A stretch of DNA of 64,000 nucleotides from Gymnodinialimonas ceratoperidinii (GTDB lineage: Bacteria > Pseudomonadota > Alphaproteobacteria > Rhodobacterales > Rhodobacteraceae): assembly GCF_019297855.1 (NCBI RefSeq), contig NZ_CP079194.1, positions 538,501 to 602,500 on the forward strand, read 5' to 3'. Positions 47,383 through 55,020 of this stretch are shown in pieces. The notes beneath the pieces were generated by a model. The model ran no database searches and had not been told where the DNA came from. It saw only the letters and a list, made by a program, of their open reading frames with translations. Position numbers and translations under genes: made by a program. Within the stretch, counting starts at the first letter, position 1, and each line of letters begins with the position of its first letter.

Positions 47383-48585
47383 ATGCTTGATAAGAGCCAA
47401 CCGCATTTCGACGCATTGGAGACCCGGTCCGAGGATCAGCGGACCGCCGAGCAATTGCAGGCGCTGAACGCGCAACTGGCGCGGCTGCGGGAGCAGGACG
47501 CGGAGGCCCTGCCGGATGCTGGGCCGCTGCAGGGGCTGGACGCGCTTGCCGCGCTTCCGGTGCTGCGCAAATCGGACCTCGTGGCGCGGCAAGCAGCGCA
47601 GCCGCCGTTTGGCGGCATGGTGGTGAGCAACCTCGCCCATGTGTTCCAGTCTCCGGGGCCGATCTACGAGCCGGGGGGCCTCAGCCATGACTGGTGGCGG
47701 ATGGGGCGGTTCCTGCATGCGGTGGGGATCGGCGAGGGGGACATCGTCCAGAATTGTTTCGGCTATCACCTGACACCCGCCGGCATGATCTTCGAGAGCG
47801 GCGCGCGGGCGGTGGGGGCGGCCGTCCTGCCTGCGGGCGTCGGGCAGACGGAGTTGCAGGTGCGCGCGGCGAAAGACATCGGCTGCACCGCTTACGCCGG
47901 CACGCCGGATTACCTGAAGGTGATCCTCGACCGCGCGGACGAGATGGGGGAGGCGTTGTCCTTCACCCGTGCCGCGGTGGGCGGGGGCGCGCTGTTCCCG
48001 AGCCTGCGGCAGGAATATGCGGACCGGGGCATCACCTGCCTGCAATGCTATGCCACGGCGGATCTGGGCAACATCGCCTACGAGAGCGCGGCGATGGAGG
48101 GGATGATCCTCGACGAGGGGGTGATCGTGGAGATCGTGCGACCCGGCACCGGCGATCCGGTGACCGAGGGCGAGGTAGGAGAGGTCGTCGTGACCTCGCT
48201 GAACCCGGATTATCCGCTGATCCGCTTTGCCACCGGCGATCTGAGCGCCTTCATGGCAGGGCAGAGCCCTTGTGGGCGGACCAACCGGCGGATCAAGGGC
48301 TGGATGGGCCGAGCGGACCAGACAACGAAGATCAAGGGCATGTTCGTGCGCCCCGAGCAGGTGGCGGATCTTGTCGCGAAGACCGGCGCGCGGAAGGCAC
48401 GGGTTATCGCGCGGCGCGAGGGCGAGAAGGACGTGATGCTGGTGCAGATGGAGGGCGCGGGCGGCGCGGATCTGGATGCGGCGGTGAAGGAGACCCTGAA
48501 GCTGAGCGGCACGGTCGAGGTCGTGGCCGAGGGCACACTGCCCAACGACGGCAAGGTGATCGACGATCAGCGCAGCTACGACTGA
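47383..48585 (+). CDS. PaaK-type AMP-binding CoA ligase
   Basis: 400 residues, near the size of phenylacetate-CoA ligases. The motif HDWWRMGRFLHAVGIGEGDIVQN and the segment YGCTAYAGTPDYLKVI with its C-terminal MFVRPEQVADL are of the PaaK group. Two typical phenylacetate motifs, a TxSSGTTG P-loop and a clear SEG, are not evident in the expected place, so the ligase may act on another acid. It ends the importer cluster; a second, long-chain-type ligase starts it. The start at 47383 (MLDKSQPHF) follows AAGGAT. Confidence 0.83.
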   Translation: MLDKSQPHFDALETRSEDQRTAEQLQALNAQLARLREQDAEALPDAGPLQGLDALAALPVLRKSDLVARQAAQPPFGGMVVSNLAHVFQSPGPIYEPGGLSHDWWRMGRFLHAVGIGEGDIVQNCFGYHLTPAGMIFESGARAVGAAVLPAGVGQTELQVRAAKDIGCTAYAGTPDYLKVILDRADEMGEALSFTRAAVGGGALFPSLRQEYADRGITCLQCYATADLGNIAYESAAMEGMILDEGVIVEIVRPGTGDPVTEGEVGEVVVTSLNPDYPLIRFATGDLSAFMAGQSPCGRTNRRIKGWMGRADQTTKIKGMFVRPEQVADLVAKTGARKARVIARREGEKDVMLVQMEGAGGADLDAAVKETLKLSGTVEVVAEGTLPNDGKVIDDQRSYD

Positions 48586-48618
48586 GCGCGGGCGTGGCCC
48601 AGCGGCGGTGTGAGGGGG

Positions 48619-48705
48619 AAGGCCCTTGCAAGGGCCTTGGGCAGCTTTTTCGAAAAAGCTGGGCCGCGCGGTGACGGCGCGCGGCAAAAGCCTTGCAAGG
48701 CTTTT
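48619..48705. repeat. Cluster of perfect palindromes, two centred on TTGCAA
   Basis: 20-bp perfect palindromes at 48619–48638 (AAGGCCCTTGCAAGGGCCTT), 48642–48661 (core TTTTTCGAAAAA) and 48686–48705 (AAAAGCCTTGCAAGGCTTTT). Between the last two is an imperfect GC-rich hairpin. The first and third share the TTGCAA core with the triplet at 18058. They lie between the convergent CoA ligase and EF-hand genes and may terminate both. Confidence 0.9.
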
Positions 48706-48727
48706 GGGTGGAGCGGGCGACGTTGCT

Positions 48728-49036
48728 TTAGTTCGAAGCCTCAGCCGCGCGAAGCTCGGCCGGGGTGGCGAGGCCGTCGCCGTTGGCGTCCACGCGCGCG
48801 AAGGCCACGCGGTAGGCTGACAGCTGCTGGATGCGCACGGACATCGGCGCGCCTGCATTGGCCATCTGCTGGATGAACACGCGGAATTCCTCGAGGGTCA
48901 GCAGCTCGTCACCGTTGGCATCGGCGGCGAGGAAGAACTGCACGGCCTGATCTTCGTACTGTGCCACGGCTTGCGTTGCCGGGGCGGTCGAGAGCAGGGC
49001 GGCGGCCGAAAGGGCTGCAATCAGGATACGGGGCAT
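48728..49036 (-). CDS. EF-hand protein, secreted
   Basis: 102 residues with a signal peptide (MPRILIAALSAAALLS, cleavage after TQAVA). Two EF-hand loops: AADANGDELLTLEEF and RVDANGDGLATPAEL, each with the D-x-N-G-D spacing and the final Glu. Expected to bind calcium in the periplasm. The ATG follows GGAG. It is divergent from the caspase-like gene, with 272 bases between the starts. Confidence 0.88.
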   Translation of the reverse strand: MPRILIAALSAAALLSTAPATQAVAQYEDQAVQFFLAADANGDELLTLEEFRVFIQQMANAGAPMSVRIQQLSAYRVAFARVDANGDGLATPAELRAAEASN

Positions 49037-49308
49037 CGTCGACTCCTTGGGTCTAGAGCACGGGCGTGGCCGTTTCGGACAATCTGGCAGGGGTCCGTGA
49101 CATTCAGGCGACCGCCCCGGATAGATGGGGATGGCGCGCGGAAAATCCATGTCTGGCGGCGGGATCATGTGAGAATTGGCAGCGCTCTGCCGATTGCTAT
49201 TCAATGACCGCCGATCGGGACGGAACCTCTTTGCTTCGTTATCCTTTAACCGCTGCAACCCGTGCTAGCGTTCGGGAGATCAACGATTCTATTTCGGAGA
49301 ATGTTCCA

Positions 49309-51036
49309 ATGCCATTGCGTGCTCCCGTACTTGTCACCGCCTTGATGACCTCGGCCCTGGGCGGGTTCACCGCCCCCGCCGCGCAGGCGGACACGGCGCT
49401 TTTGATGGTCAACGACCGCTATCGCAACGCGCAAAACCTGCGGCAGGCCGAGCCGGTGGAAGAACTGCGGGCCGAGCTGCTCGACGCCGGTTTCGATGTG
49501 ATCACCGTCACCGATGGCGATGGCGGCGACCTGCGCGAGGGGCTCTCGCGGCTACTCGATGCGGAGGAGGAAGGCCGCATCCTGATCGCTGCCGTCGGCC
49601 ATTTCGCGCGGGCCGACAGCGATAGCTGGCTCCTCGGCACCACGACGGACGAGCCCTCCCTCGCCTCGGTCGGCGGCGAGGGGTTGAGCCTCTCGGTCAT
49701 GCTGGAAGCAGCGCAAAGCGCACAGGGACGGGCGGTCGTGATGCTGGGGCTGGAGCGGCGGCGGATCGACCTCGGCCGCGGATTGAGCGCTGGCATCGGC
49801 CGCATCGAGGCGCCGCAGGGCGTGACGGTTCTGGCCGGTACGCCCGATGACCTGGCCGCGTTCACAACCGATTACCTGCTGACCCCCGGCAGCGACATGA
49901 CGCAAGCCCTGCGGGATGCGGGTAACCTGCGCGCGTTCGGTTTCGTCTCCTCCGCCGTCTCCTTCATCCCGGCGGAGACCGACGAGGCGGAGGAGCAGGT
50001 ACGGCCGACGCCACCGGCGCAACCGAGCCAGGCCAACGCCGACGAAGTTGCCCTGTGGGAGGCGGCGATCGAGCTGAATACCCTTGGCGCCTACCGCGCC
50101 TACCTGCGCCGCTATCCCAACGGCACCTTTGCCGGTGAGGCCCAGGCCCGGGTCGATGGATTCGAGGCCGATCCCGAGGCCGAGGCGCGGGCCACCGAGG
50201 ATGCCCTGGGGCTGGACCGGTCGCAGCGGCAGCAGATTCAGCGCAACCTCTCGATCCTTGAATACAACACGCGGGGCATCGACGGGATTTTCGGCAACGG
50301 CACCCGCTCGGCCATTCGCGGCTGGCAATCGGCGCGCGGCTTCGAGGTTACCGGCTACCTGACCCGGTCGCAGGTCAACGCCCTGAGCCAGCAGGCCGCG
50401 GCCCGTGCCGCAGAACTGGAGGAAGCCGCGCGCATCGCACAGGAAGCGCGCGAGCGTGAGGATCGCGCCTATTGGCAGGTCACCGGGCAGGGTACCTCGG
50501 AGCGGGGCGCGCGCACCTACCTTGAGCGCTACCCCGACGGATTGTTCGCAGAGCAGGCCGAAGCGCGGCTGGCAGAAGCCGAGCGCGCGGCCCGCGCGGA
50601 AGCCGAGGCCCGTGACCGGGCCGCCTGGGACGCCACGCGCGGCGCCGATACGGTGGCCGCCTACCGCGACTACCTCGAGACCTACCCCGAGGGCGCGTTC
50701 CGACAGCAGGCGCAGGCGCGAATCGATCAGTTGAACGGGCGCGGCAACGGCGGGGGCGGCTTCAACCAGGCGCAGATCGCGGAGTTCGAGGCCCGCGAAG
50801 CCGCGCTGAACCTGCCGACGGTCACGCGGTCCCTCATCGAGCAACGGCTGGAGGTCCTGGGGCTGGAGCCGGGGCGGGTCGACGGGCGGTTCGACAACCG
50901 CAGCCGCCGCGCGATCCGGCGGTATCAGCAATCGCGGGGGATGGACGTGACGGGTTATCTCAACCAGAACGTCGTCGTGCGACTGCTGGCAGAAACCGTC
51001 GGCGGCATCCTGCAGCTGAACGGAGTGGTTGATTGA
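49309..51036 (+). CDS. Caspase-like (degenerate) protein with two peptidoglycan-binding domains
   Basis: 575 residues, secreted (signal peptide to about residue 27). Residues about 28–215 have a caspase/peptidase C14-like pattern: the His loop is AAVGHFARADSDSW and the strand that should carry the Cys is VVMLGLERR, with no Cys, so it is probably inactive. Residues about 300–360 and 500–560 are PG_binding_1 domains (IDGIFGNGTRSAI and VDGRFDNRSRRAI). Three similar repeats of about 34 residues lie at 249–282, 388–421 and 439–472, each with W, then YLxxYPxGxFA and R at the end. The stop overlaps the next start (TTGA). Function unknown; cell-wall located. Confidence 0.8.
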   Translation: MPLRAPVLVTALMTSALGGFTAPAAQADTALLMVNDRYRNAQNLRQAEPVEELRAELLDAGFDVITVTDGDGGDLREGLSRLLDAEEEGRILIAAVGHFARADSDSWLLGTTTDEPSLASVGGEGLSLSVMLEAAQSAQGRAVVMLGLERRRIDLGRGLSAGIGRIEAPQGVTVLAGTPDDLAAFTTDYLLTPGSDMTQALRDAGNLRAFGFVSSAVSFIPAETDEAEEQVRPTPPAQPSQANADEVALWEAAIELNTLGAYRAYLRRYPNGTFAGEAQARVDGFEADPEAEARATEDALGLDRSQRQQIQRNLSILEYNTRGIDGIFGNGTRSAIRGWQSARGFEVTGYLTRSQVNALSQQAAARAAELEEAARIAQEAREREDRAYWQVTGQGTSERGARTYLERYPDGLFAEQAEARLAEAERAARAEAEARDRAAWDATRGADTVAAYRDYLETYPEGAFRQQAQARIDQLNGRGNGGGGFNQAQIAEFEAREAALNLPTVTRSLIEQRLEVLGLEPGRVDGRFDNRSRRAIRRYQQSRGMDVTGYLNQNVVVRLLAETVGGILQLNGVVD

Positions 51037-51569
51037 ATAATACCCCTTGGCGGGCCGCAGCCCTTGCGGCCCTTCTTGCGGCCATCGCCGGTGCGGCCTG
51101 CGCGCAGGACGCGGCCGAACTGGCCGCGGCCCGTGGCGCGCTGCTGCAACTGCAGGCGCGCAGTTTCGCCGAAAATGTCGAATATTGCGGCTATGTCGGA
51201 CGCCTGCCGGACGGGCGGCTTACGGCCACCGAGGTCACGCGGGGCGACAGTTGGGGCTGTCTGAGCCGCGCCAACGAAAGCCGTTTCGTCGAAATCGTCG
51301 CAAGTTTTCACACCCATGCGGGCTTCGACCGTGGCGCCGACAGCGAGGTGCCGAGCACCAACGACATGCGCGGTGATATCGAGGAACGGGTGAACGGCTA
51401 TGTTGCCACGCCGGGCGGGCGTCTGTGGTACATTGACTACCGCCGCGCCGAGGCGCGACAGGTCTGCGGGCTGGGGTGCATGGGACAGGATCCGGGCTTC
51501 GTGCCGGGTGACGCCGGCCCCATCGCGGCGAGCTACACTTACCGTCAGTTGCAGGACCGCGAGCGCTAG
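51033..51569 (+). CDS. Secreted JAMM/MPN-like (DUF4329-type) protein
   Basis: 178 residues with a signal peptide (cleavage near ACAQ). Its HTH at 93–95 and STND at 108–111, together with Glu50, form a JAMM-like metal site, E…HxH…SxxD; the HxH–S spacing is 12 residues, a little longer than the classic 7. The segment VASFHTHAGFD…NGYVATPGGRLWYID resembles DUF4329. This fold is found in zinc isopeptidases and in some toxin or deamidase domains. Four Cys (52, 76, 145, 149) may form disulfides. The start is TTG, overlapping the caspase-like stop. The protease function is inferred only. Confidence 0.72.
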   Translation: MNNTPWRAAALAALLAAIAGAACAQDAAELAAARGALLQLQARSFAENVEYCGYVGRLPDGRLTATEVTRGDSWGCLSRANESRFVEIVASFHTHAGFDRGADSEVPSTNDMRGDIEERVNGYVATPGGRLWYIDYRRAEARQVCGLGCMGQDPGFVPGDAGPIAASYTYRQLQDRER

Positions 51570-51576
51570 GGGCAAC

Positions 51577-51726
51577 TCAGGGATCGACGTTCACCCCGGT
51601 GGTGCCGTCCGGGCTCGGGGCGGGGCAGGTGGTGGTCGTCGGATCGCAGTCCGGCTGGCTTTGCGCCACGGCGTGCAGCGGCGCGGCGACAGCGACGAGC
51701 GCGCAGAAAAGCGTTCGGATCAGCAT
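51577..51726 (-). CDS. Small secreted protein, 49 residues
   Basis: Starts MLIRTLFCALVAVAAPLHA, a signal peptide cleaved after AVA, leaving about 28 residues rich in Thr, Pro, Asp and with two Cys (CDPTTTTCPAP). Preceded by AAAGG. It is convergent with the JAMM-like gene, 7 bases apart. No family recognised. Confidence 0.5.
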   Translation of the reverse strand: MLIRTLFCALVAVAAPLHAVAQSQPDCDPTTTTCPAPSPDGTTGVNVDP

Positions 51727-51858
51727 GGCAGGGCCTTTCGGTCGAATACCGGCGCACGTTAGCGCGACGCGTGCCGCCGGCATATGGCGGAGAACCTGAC
51801 CCGTGAGAGCGGCGGCAAATCGCGCGGGAGGGGGCGGCTCTTCGCTACATCAGCCCAT

Positions 51859-51888
51859 GAAAAAAGCCGCCCGGTGAGGCGGCTTCTT
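51859..51888 (-). terminator. Intrinsic terminator of rpmJ
   Basis: On the minus strand AGCCGCC–TCACCG–GGCGGCT followed by six or more T, 26 bases after the rpmJ stop codon. Confidence 0.85.
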
Positions 51889-51913
51889 CGAAGTCTGGGT
51901 CGCTCGAATGACC

Positions 51914-52039
51914 TTAGCCCTGGCGGGCTTTGAACCGGCGCTGCGTCTTGTTGATGACGTAGACGCGGCCCTTACGGCGCACAACGCGGCAATCGCGATG
52001 GCGGTTCTTGAGCGAGCGGAGCGAGTTCTTGACCTTCAT
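51914..52039 (-). CDS. rpmJ: 50S ribosomal protein L36
   Basis: 41 residues reading [20 protein letters not shown] and [21 protein letters not shown]. This is the zinc-ligand-poor (C-) type of L36 with an N-terminal [11 protein letters not shown] typical of alphaproteobacteria. GGAGA precedes the ATG. Too short for most gene callers' length limits. Confidence 0.96.
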   Translation of the reverse strand: MKVKNSLRSLKNRHRDCRVVRRKGRVYVINKTQRRFKARQG

Positions 52040-52211
52040 GGGTCTCTCCTTCGTCGCGGCGCGTCAGCTGCGCCTGGTTACGGTCTGGGCGCTTTCGCGG
52101 CGCCCGGTGAATGTCGTGGCCCCTGGCGGAGCCTCTGTCCTTGTCCTGTTTCCGGGCTCTGCACGCAAAGCCGAAACTCAGGTTGCTGACATTTTCCGTG
52201 GAAAATGCAGC

Positions 52212-52286
52212 TGGTGGGCGATACTGGGATCGAACCAGTGACCCCTTCGATGTCAACGAAGTGCTCTACCGCTGAGCTAATCGCCC
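52212..52286 (-). tRNA. tRNA-Val (GAC)
   Basis: Read on the minus strand: acceptor GGGCGAT/ATCGCCC, D-arm GCTC-AGCGGTA-GAGC, anticodon stem CTTCG/CGAAG with loop TTGACAT (anticodon GAC, Val), T-arm ACTGG-TTCGATC-CCAGT, discriminator A and encoded CCA. All four stems pair fully. Confidence 0.97.
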
Positions 52287-52455
52287 TTGCCCCTTTGGAA
52301 CGCACCTTTTGGCCCATCTTGCGACACGGCCCCGGGCGCGGAGACCGCGTGGGTGAGTGGGCGTATAAAAGGTTGCCTGCCCACGTGCAAGGGCTTTTGG
52401 AGTGGCAAAATTTCAAGCTATGATCAGCCCCAGTCCTTTCGCGTCCGGAGCCTCA

Positions 52456-53313
52456 ATGCACCCCCCTTATCGTCTTCACCTGCCGCGGGAAACGACCAGC
52501 TCCGTCGTTGTTGCCTCGCCCCATTCGGGACGCCACTACGCGCCGTCCTTCCTGGCGGCATCGGTGCTGGACGAGCGCGCGATCCGGTCCTCGGAGGACG
52601 CGTTTATTGACCGCGTGGTGGCCGAGGCGCCAGCGCTGGGTGCGCCGCTTCTGGTGGCGGAATGGCCGCGCGCCTACCTCGATCTGAACCGGTCGGTGGA
52701 CGAGCTGGACCCGGCGGTCGTGGAGGGCGTGGCGCGCGGGGCGCAGACGCCGCGGATCAACTCGGGGCTGGGCGTAGTGCCGCGGGTCGTGGCCAACGGA
52801 CGCGCGATCTACCGGGGCAAGCTGACCCGCGCCGAAGCCGAGGTGCGAATCGCCGCGATCTGGCACCCGTACCACGGCAAGCTGGCCGCGCTGATGGACG
52901 CGGCCCGGGCCGAGTTCGGCCGGGCGGTGCTGCTCGATTTCCATTCGATGCCCCACGAGGCGCTGGAGTCAGTGGTCCGGCCCGGGCTGCCGCGCCCGGA
53001 GATCGTGCTGGGCGACCGATTTGGAGCTTCGGCGGCAAGCGAGATCGTCGATGTGCTGGAGGCGGGTTTCGTAGAGGCGGGGCTGACCGTCAGCCGCAAC
53101 GCGCCCTTCGCCGGCGCCTATATCACGCAGCGCTACGGCAAGCCGGACCGCGGCCATCACGCGATCCAGATCGAAATCGACCGGCGACTCTACATGGACG
53201 AGCGCACGATCCGGCCGAACGGCAATTTCGACGCCCTCGCGCAGATCGTGGCGCAGGTTCTGGCCCGCGTCATCGGCGCGATGCCGGGGCGTATTCCGCT
53301 CGCCGCCGAGTAA
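52456..53313 (+). CDS. N-formylglutamate amidohydrolase family protein
   Basis: 285 residues. Zinc-dependent hydrolase expected to release formate from N-formylglutamate or a similar N-acyl acid. Motifs: VASPHSGRHY (metal His), YLDLNRS, LLDFHSMPH and YGKPDRGHHAIQIEIDRRLYM. The start at 52456 (MHPPYRL) has GGAG nearby; a GTG at 52402 would extend it by 18 residues. It does not sit with hut genes, so a role in histidine degradation is not supported by context; other N-formyl amides are possible. Confidence 0.85.
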   Translation: MHPPYRLHLPRETTSSVVVASPHSGRHYAPSFLAASVLDERAIRSSEDAFIDRVVAEAPALGAPLLVAEWPRAYLDLNRSVDELDPAVVEGVARGAQTPRINSGLGVVPRVVANGRAIYRGKLTRAEAEVRIAAIWHPYHGKLAALMDAARAEFGRAVLLDFHSMPHEALESVVRPGLPRPEIVLGDRFGASAASEIVDVLEAGFVEAGLTVSRNAPFAGAYITQRYGKPDRGHHAIQIEIDRRLYMDERTIRPNGNFDALAQIVAQVLARVIGAMPGRIPLAAE

Positions 53314-53400
53314 TCCTTGGACATTGTCCGCCTTCGGCGGATTGCTTTCATGAAGAGAGAAGGGGCGCTGCCCCTTGCGCATCAAGATGCGCTGACCCCG

Positions 53401-53432
53401 GAGTTGTATCGGCCAAGATGAAGGAGGGAGCG
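53401..53432 (+). repeat. Dispersed intergenic repeat, copy 5
   Basis: GAGTTGTATCGG, then CCAAGATGAAGGAGGGAGCGG, between the N-formylglutamate hydrolase and dinB genes. Confidence 0.85.
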
Positions 53433-53435
53433 GCG

Positions 53436-54689
53436 TCAGCGGAGCGCCCGGCCTTTCAGGATCGCATCGGCGCCGAAGCGGTCTCGGATCGCGTCCGTGG
53501 CGCGTTCGGCCTTGAGGCGCGCGGCCTCCTGCGGATCAAGGAGGTTGCCTTCGCGGTCCGCGAGATGGTCGGGGATGAGGTCGGCCACGCCGACGCCCAG
53601 AAGCCGGTAGGGGGTCGGGTGGGTCATGCGATCGAACAGCGTGCGGGCGGTGTTGTAGATGCGGTCGGCGGTCTGGGTGGCGTCGGGCAGGGTGGTGCGC
53701 CGGGTGATCAGTTTGAAATCGGCACGCTTGAGTTTGAGGGTCACGGTGCGCCCGGCAATGGATTTGGCCTTGAGGCGGTCCGACACTTTCTCGGCCATGC
53801 GCCAGAGGTGGCCGTCGAGCAGATCGGGATCGGAGATGTCCTCGTTGAAGGTGGTCTCGTTGGAGACGCCCTTCACGGCGCGGTCGCGCTTGACTGGGCG
53901 GTGATCCTCGCCGCGGGCCAGGTGCCAGAGACGCTCGCCCATGGTGCCGAAGCGCTCGTGCAGCGCCTGACGCTCCCACCGCTTGAGGTCGGAGAAGGTG
54001 TGGATGCCGGCCTTGTTGAGCGAAGCCTGCCCCACGGCGCCGATGCCCCAGATCATCCGGACCGGCTTGTCGTGGAGGAAGTCCTGCGTCTCCGCCGCGC
54101 CGATGACCGAGAAGCCGCGGGGCTTGTCGAGATCGGAGGCGATCTTGGCGAGAAACTTGTTGTGTGACAGGCCGATGGAGCCGGTAATGCCGATCTCGTC
54201 GCGCATCCGCTTGACCAGCCGGGCGAGCATCGCCGCGGGTGGTTTGCCGTGCAGGCGCGTGGTGCCGGTGAGGTCCATGAAGGCCTCGTCCAGCGAAAGG
54301 GGCTCGATGGAGGGGGTGAGCTCCTCCATCATCTCGCGGATTTGCTTCGAGACTTGGACGTAGGTATCCATCCGGCCTTTCACCACCACCGCTTCGGGGC
54401 AGAGTTTCAGGGCCTGGAACATCGGCATTGCCGAGCGCACGCCCTTGATGCGCGCGATGTAGCAGGCGGTCGAGACCACGCCGCGTCGGCCGCCGCCGAT
54501 GATCACCGGCTTGTCACGCAGATCCGGGTTATCGCGCTTTTCGACACTGGCGTAGAAGGCGTCACAGTCCATATGGGCGATGGAGAGGTCATAGAGCTCG
54601 GGGTGACTGGTCACGCGCGGCGAGCGGCACGCCGGGCAGCGGCGTGCATCGTCGAAGGTTTCCAGGCAATCGCGGCAGAGGGCGGGCAT
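53436..54689 (-). CDS. dinB: DNA polymerase IV with N-terminal zinc ribbon
   Basis: 417 residues; a Y-family translesion polymerase. The catalytic motifs are AHMDCDAFYASVE (Asp) and SLDEAFMD (Asp-Glu); IGLSHNKFLAKIASDLDKP and TVTLKLKRADF belong to the fingers/little finger domains. The extra N-terminal 30 residues carry C5xxC8 and C18xxC21 (CRDC, CPAC), a zinc-ribbon-like knuckle. The start at 54689 (MPALCRDC) is taken because this cysteine pattern begins there; the frame is open to 54884. No LexA box was seen. Confidence 0.93.
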   Translation of the reverse strand: MPALCRDCLETFDDARRCPACRSPRVTSHPELYDLSIAHMDCDAFYASVEKRDNPDLRDKPVIIGGGRRGVVSTACYIARIKGVRSAMPMFQALKLCPEAVVVKGRMDTYVQVSKQIREMMEELTPSIEPLSLDEAFMDLTGTTRLHGKPPAAMLARLVKRMRDEIGITGSIGLSHNKFLAKIASDLDKPRGFSVIGAAETQDFLHDKPVRMIWGIGAVGQASLNKAGIHTFSDLKRWERQALHERFGTMGERLWHLARGEDHRPVKRDRAVKGVSNETTFNEDISDPDLLDGHLWRMAEKVSDRLKAKSIAGRTVTLKLKRADFKLITRRTTLPDATQTADRIYNTARTLFDRMTHPTPYRLLGVGVADLIPDHLADREGNLLDPQEAARLKAERATDAIRDRFGADAILKGRALR

Positions 54690-55020
54690 GGCGCGATGAT
54701 ACGCCCAATCGGACGGGGCCGGAAGGCAAGACGCTTGGTAAAGGCCTTCTGCGAGCAGCAAGACGAGGCGCGGCGGGCACAATACGCACTCAATCTTTGA
54801 GCAAGCGCCCTGACACCCCCCTCCTCCTTCCTCGTTCCAAAAATATCCTGGGGGGCACGGGGGGCTAGCCCCCCGGAAGCGCAACCGCGATCACGGGCGC
54901 CCGATCCGCAGCACCGCATCGCCCGGAACCCCGCGGTGACGATTTAGCTAGTCCCCGCCCCGCATTGCCGCCTATCCTGCGGGCATGAAGCCTGAAGACC
55001 AAATCAGAGGTGTTTTTTCC
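54690..55020. other. Intergenic region between dinB and the SPFH gene
   Basis: 331 bases, divergent promoters expected. It contains a CCAAAAATATCCTGGGGGG element at about 54838–54856 and a perfect 16-bp palindrome GGGGGGCTAGCCCCCC at 54859–54874. Short open frames have no recognisable character. Confidence 0.55.
54859..54874. repeat. Perfect palindrome GGGGGGCTAGCCCCCC
   Basis: Lies directly after the CCAAAAATATCC element in the intergenic space upstream of dinB. Perfect, no loop, all-G/C arms; likely to extrude or form a strong hairpin in RNA. Confidence 0.85.

Noticed and set aside
52188-52206. CATTTTCC–AC–GGAAAATG hairpin after tRNA-Val as a terminator
   Set aside because: Stem is short and has no T-run; it may only be part of tRNA processing.
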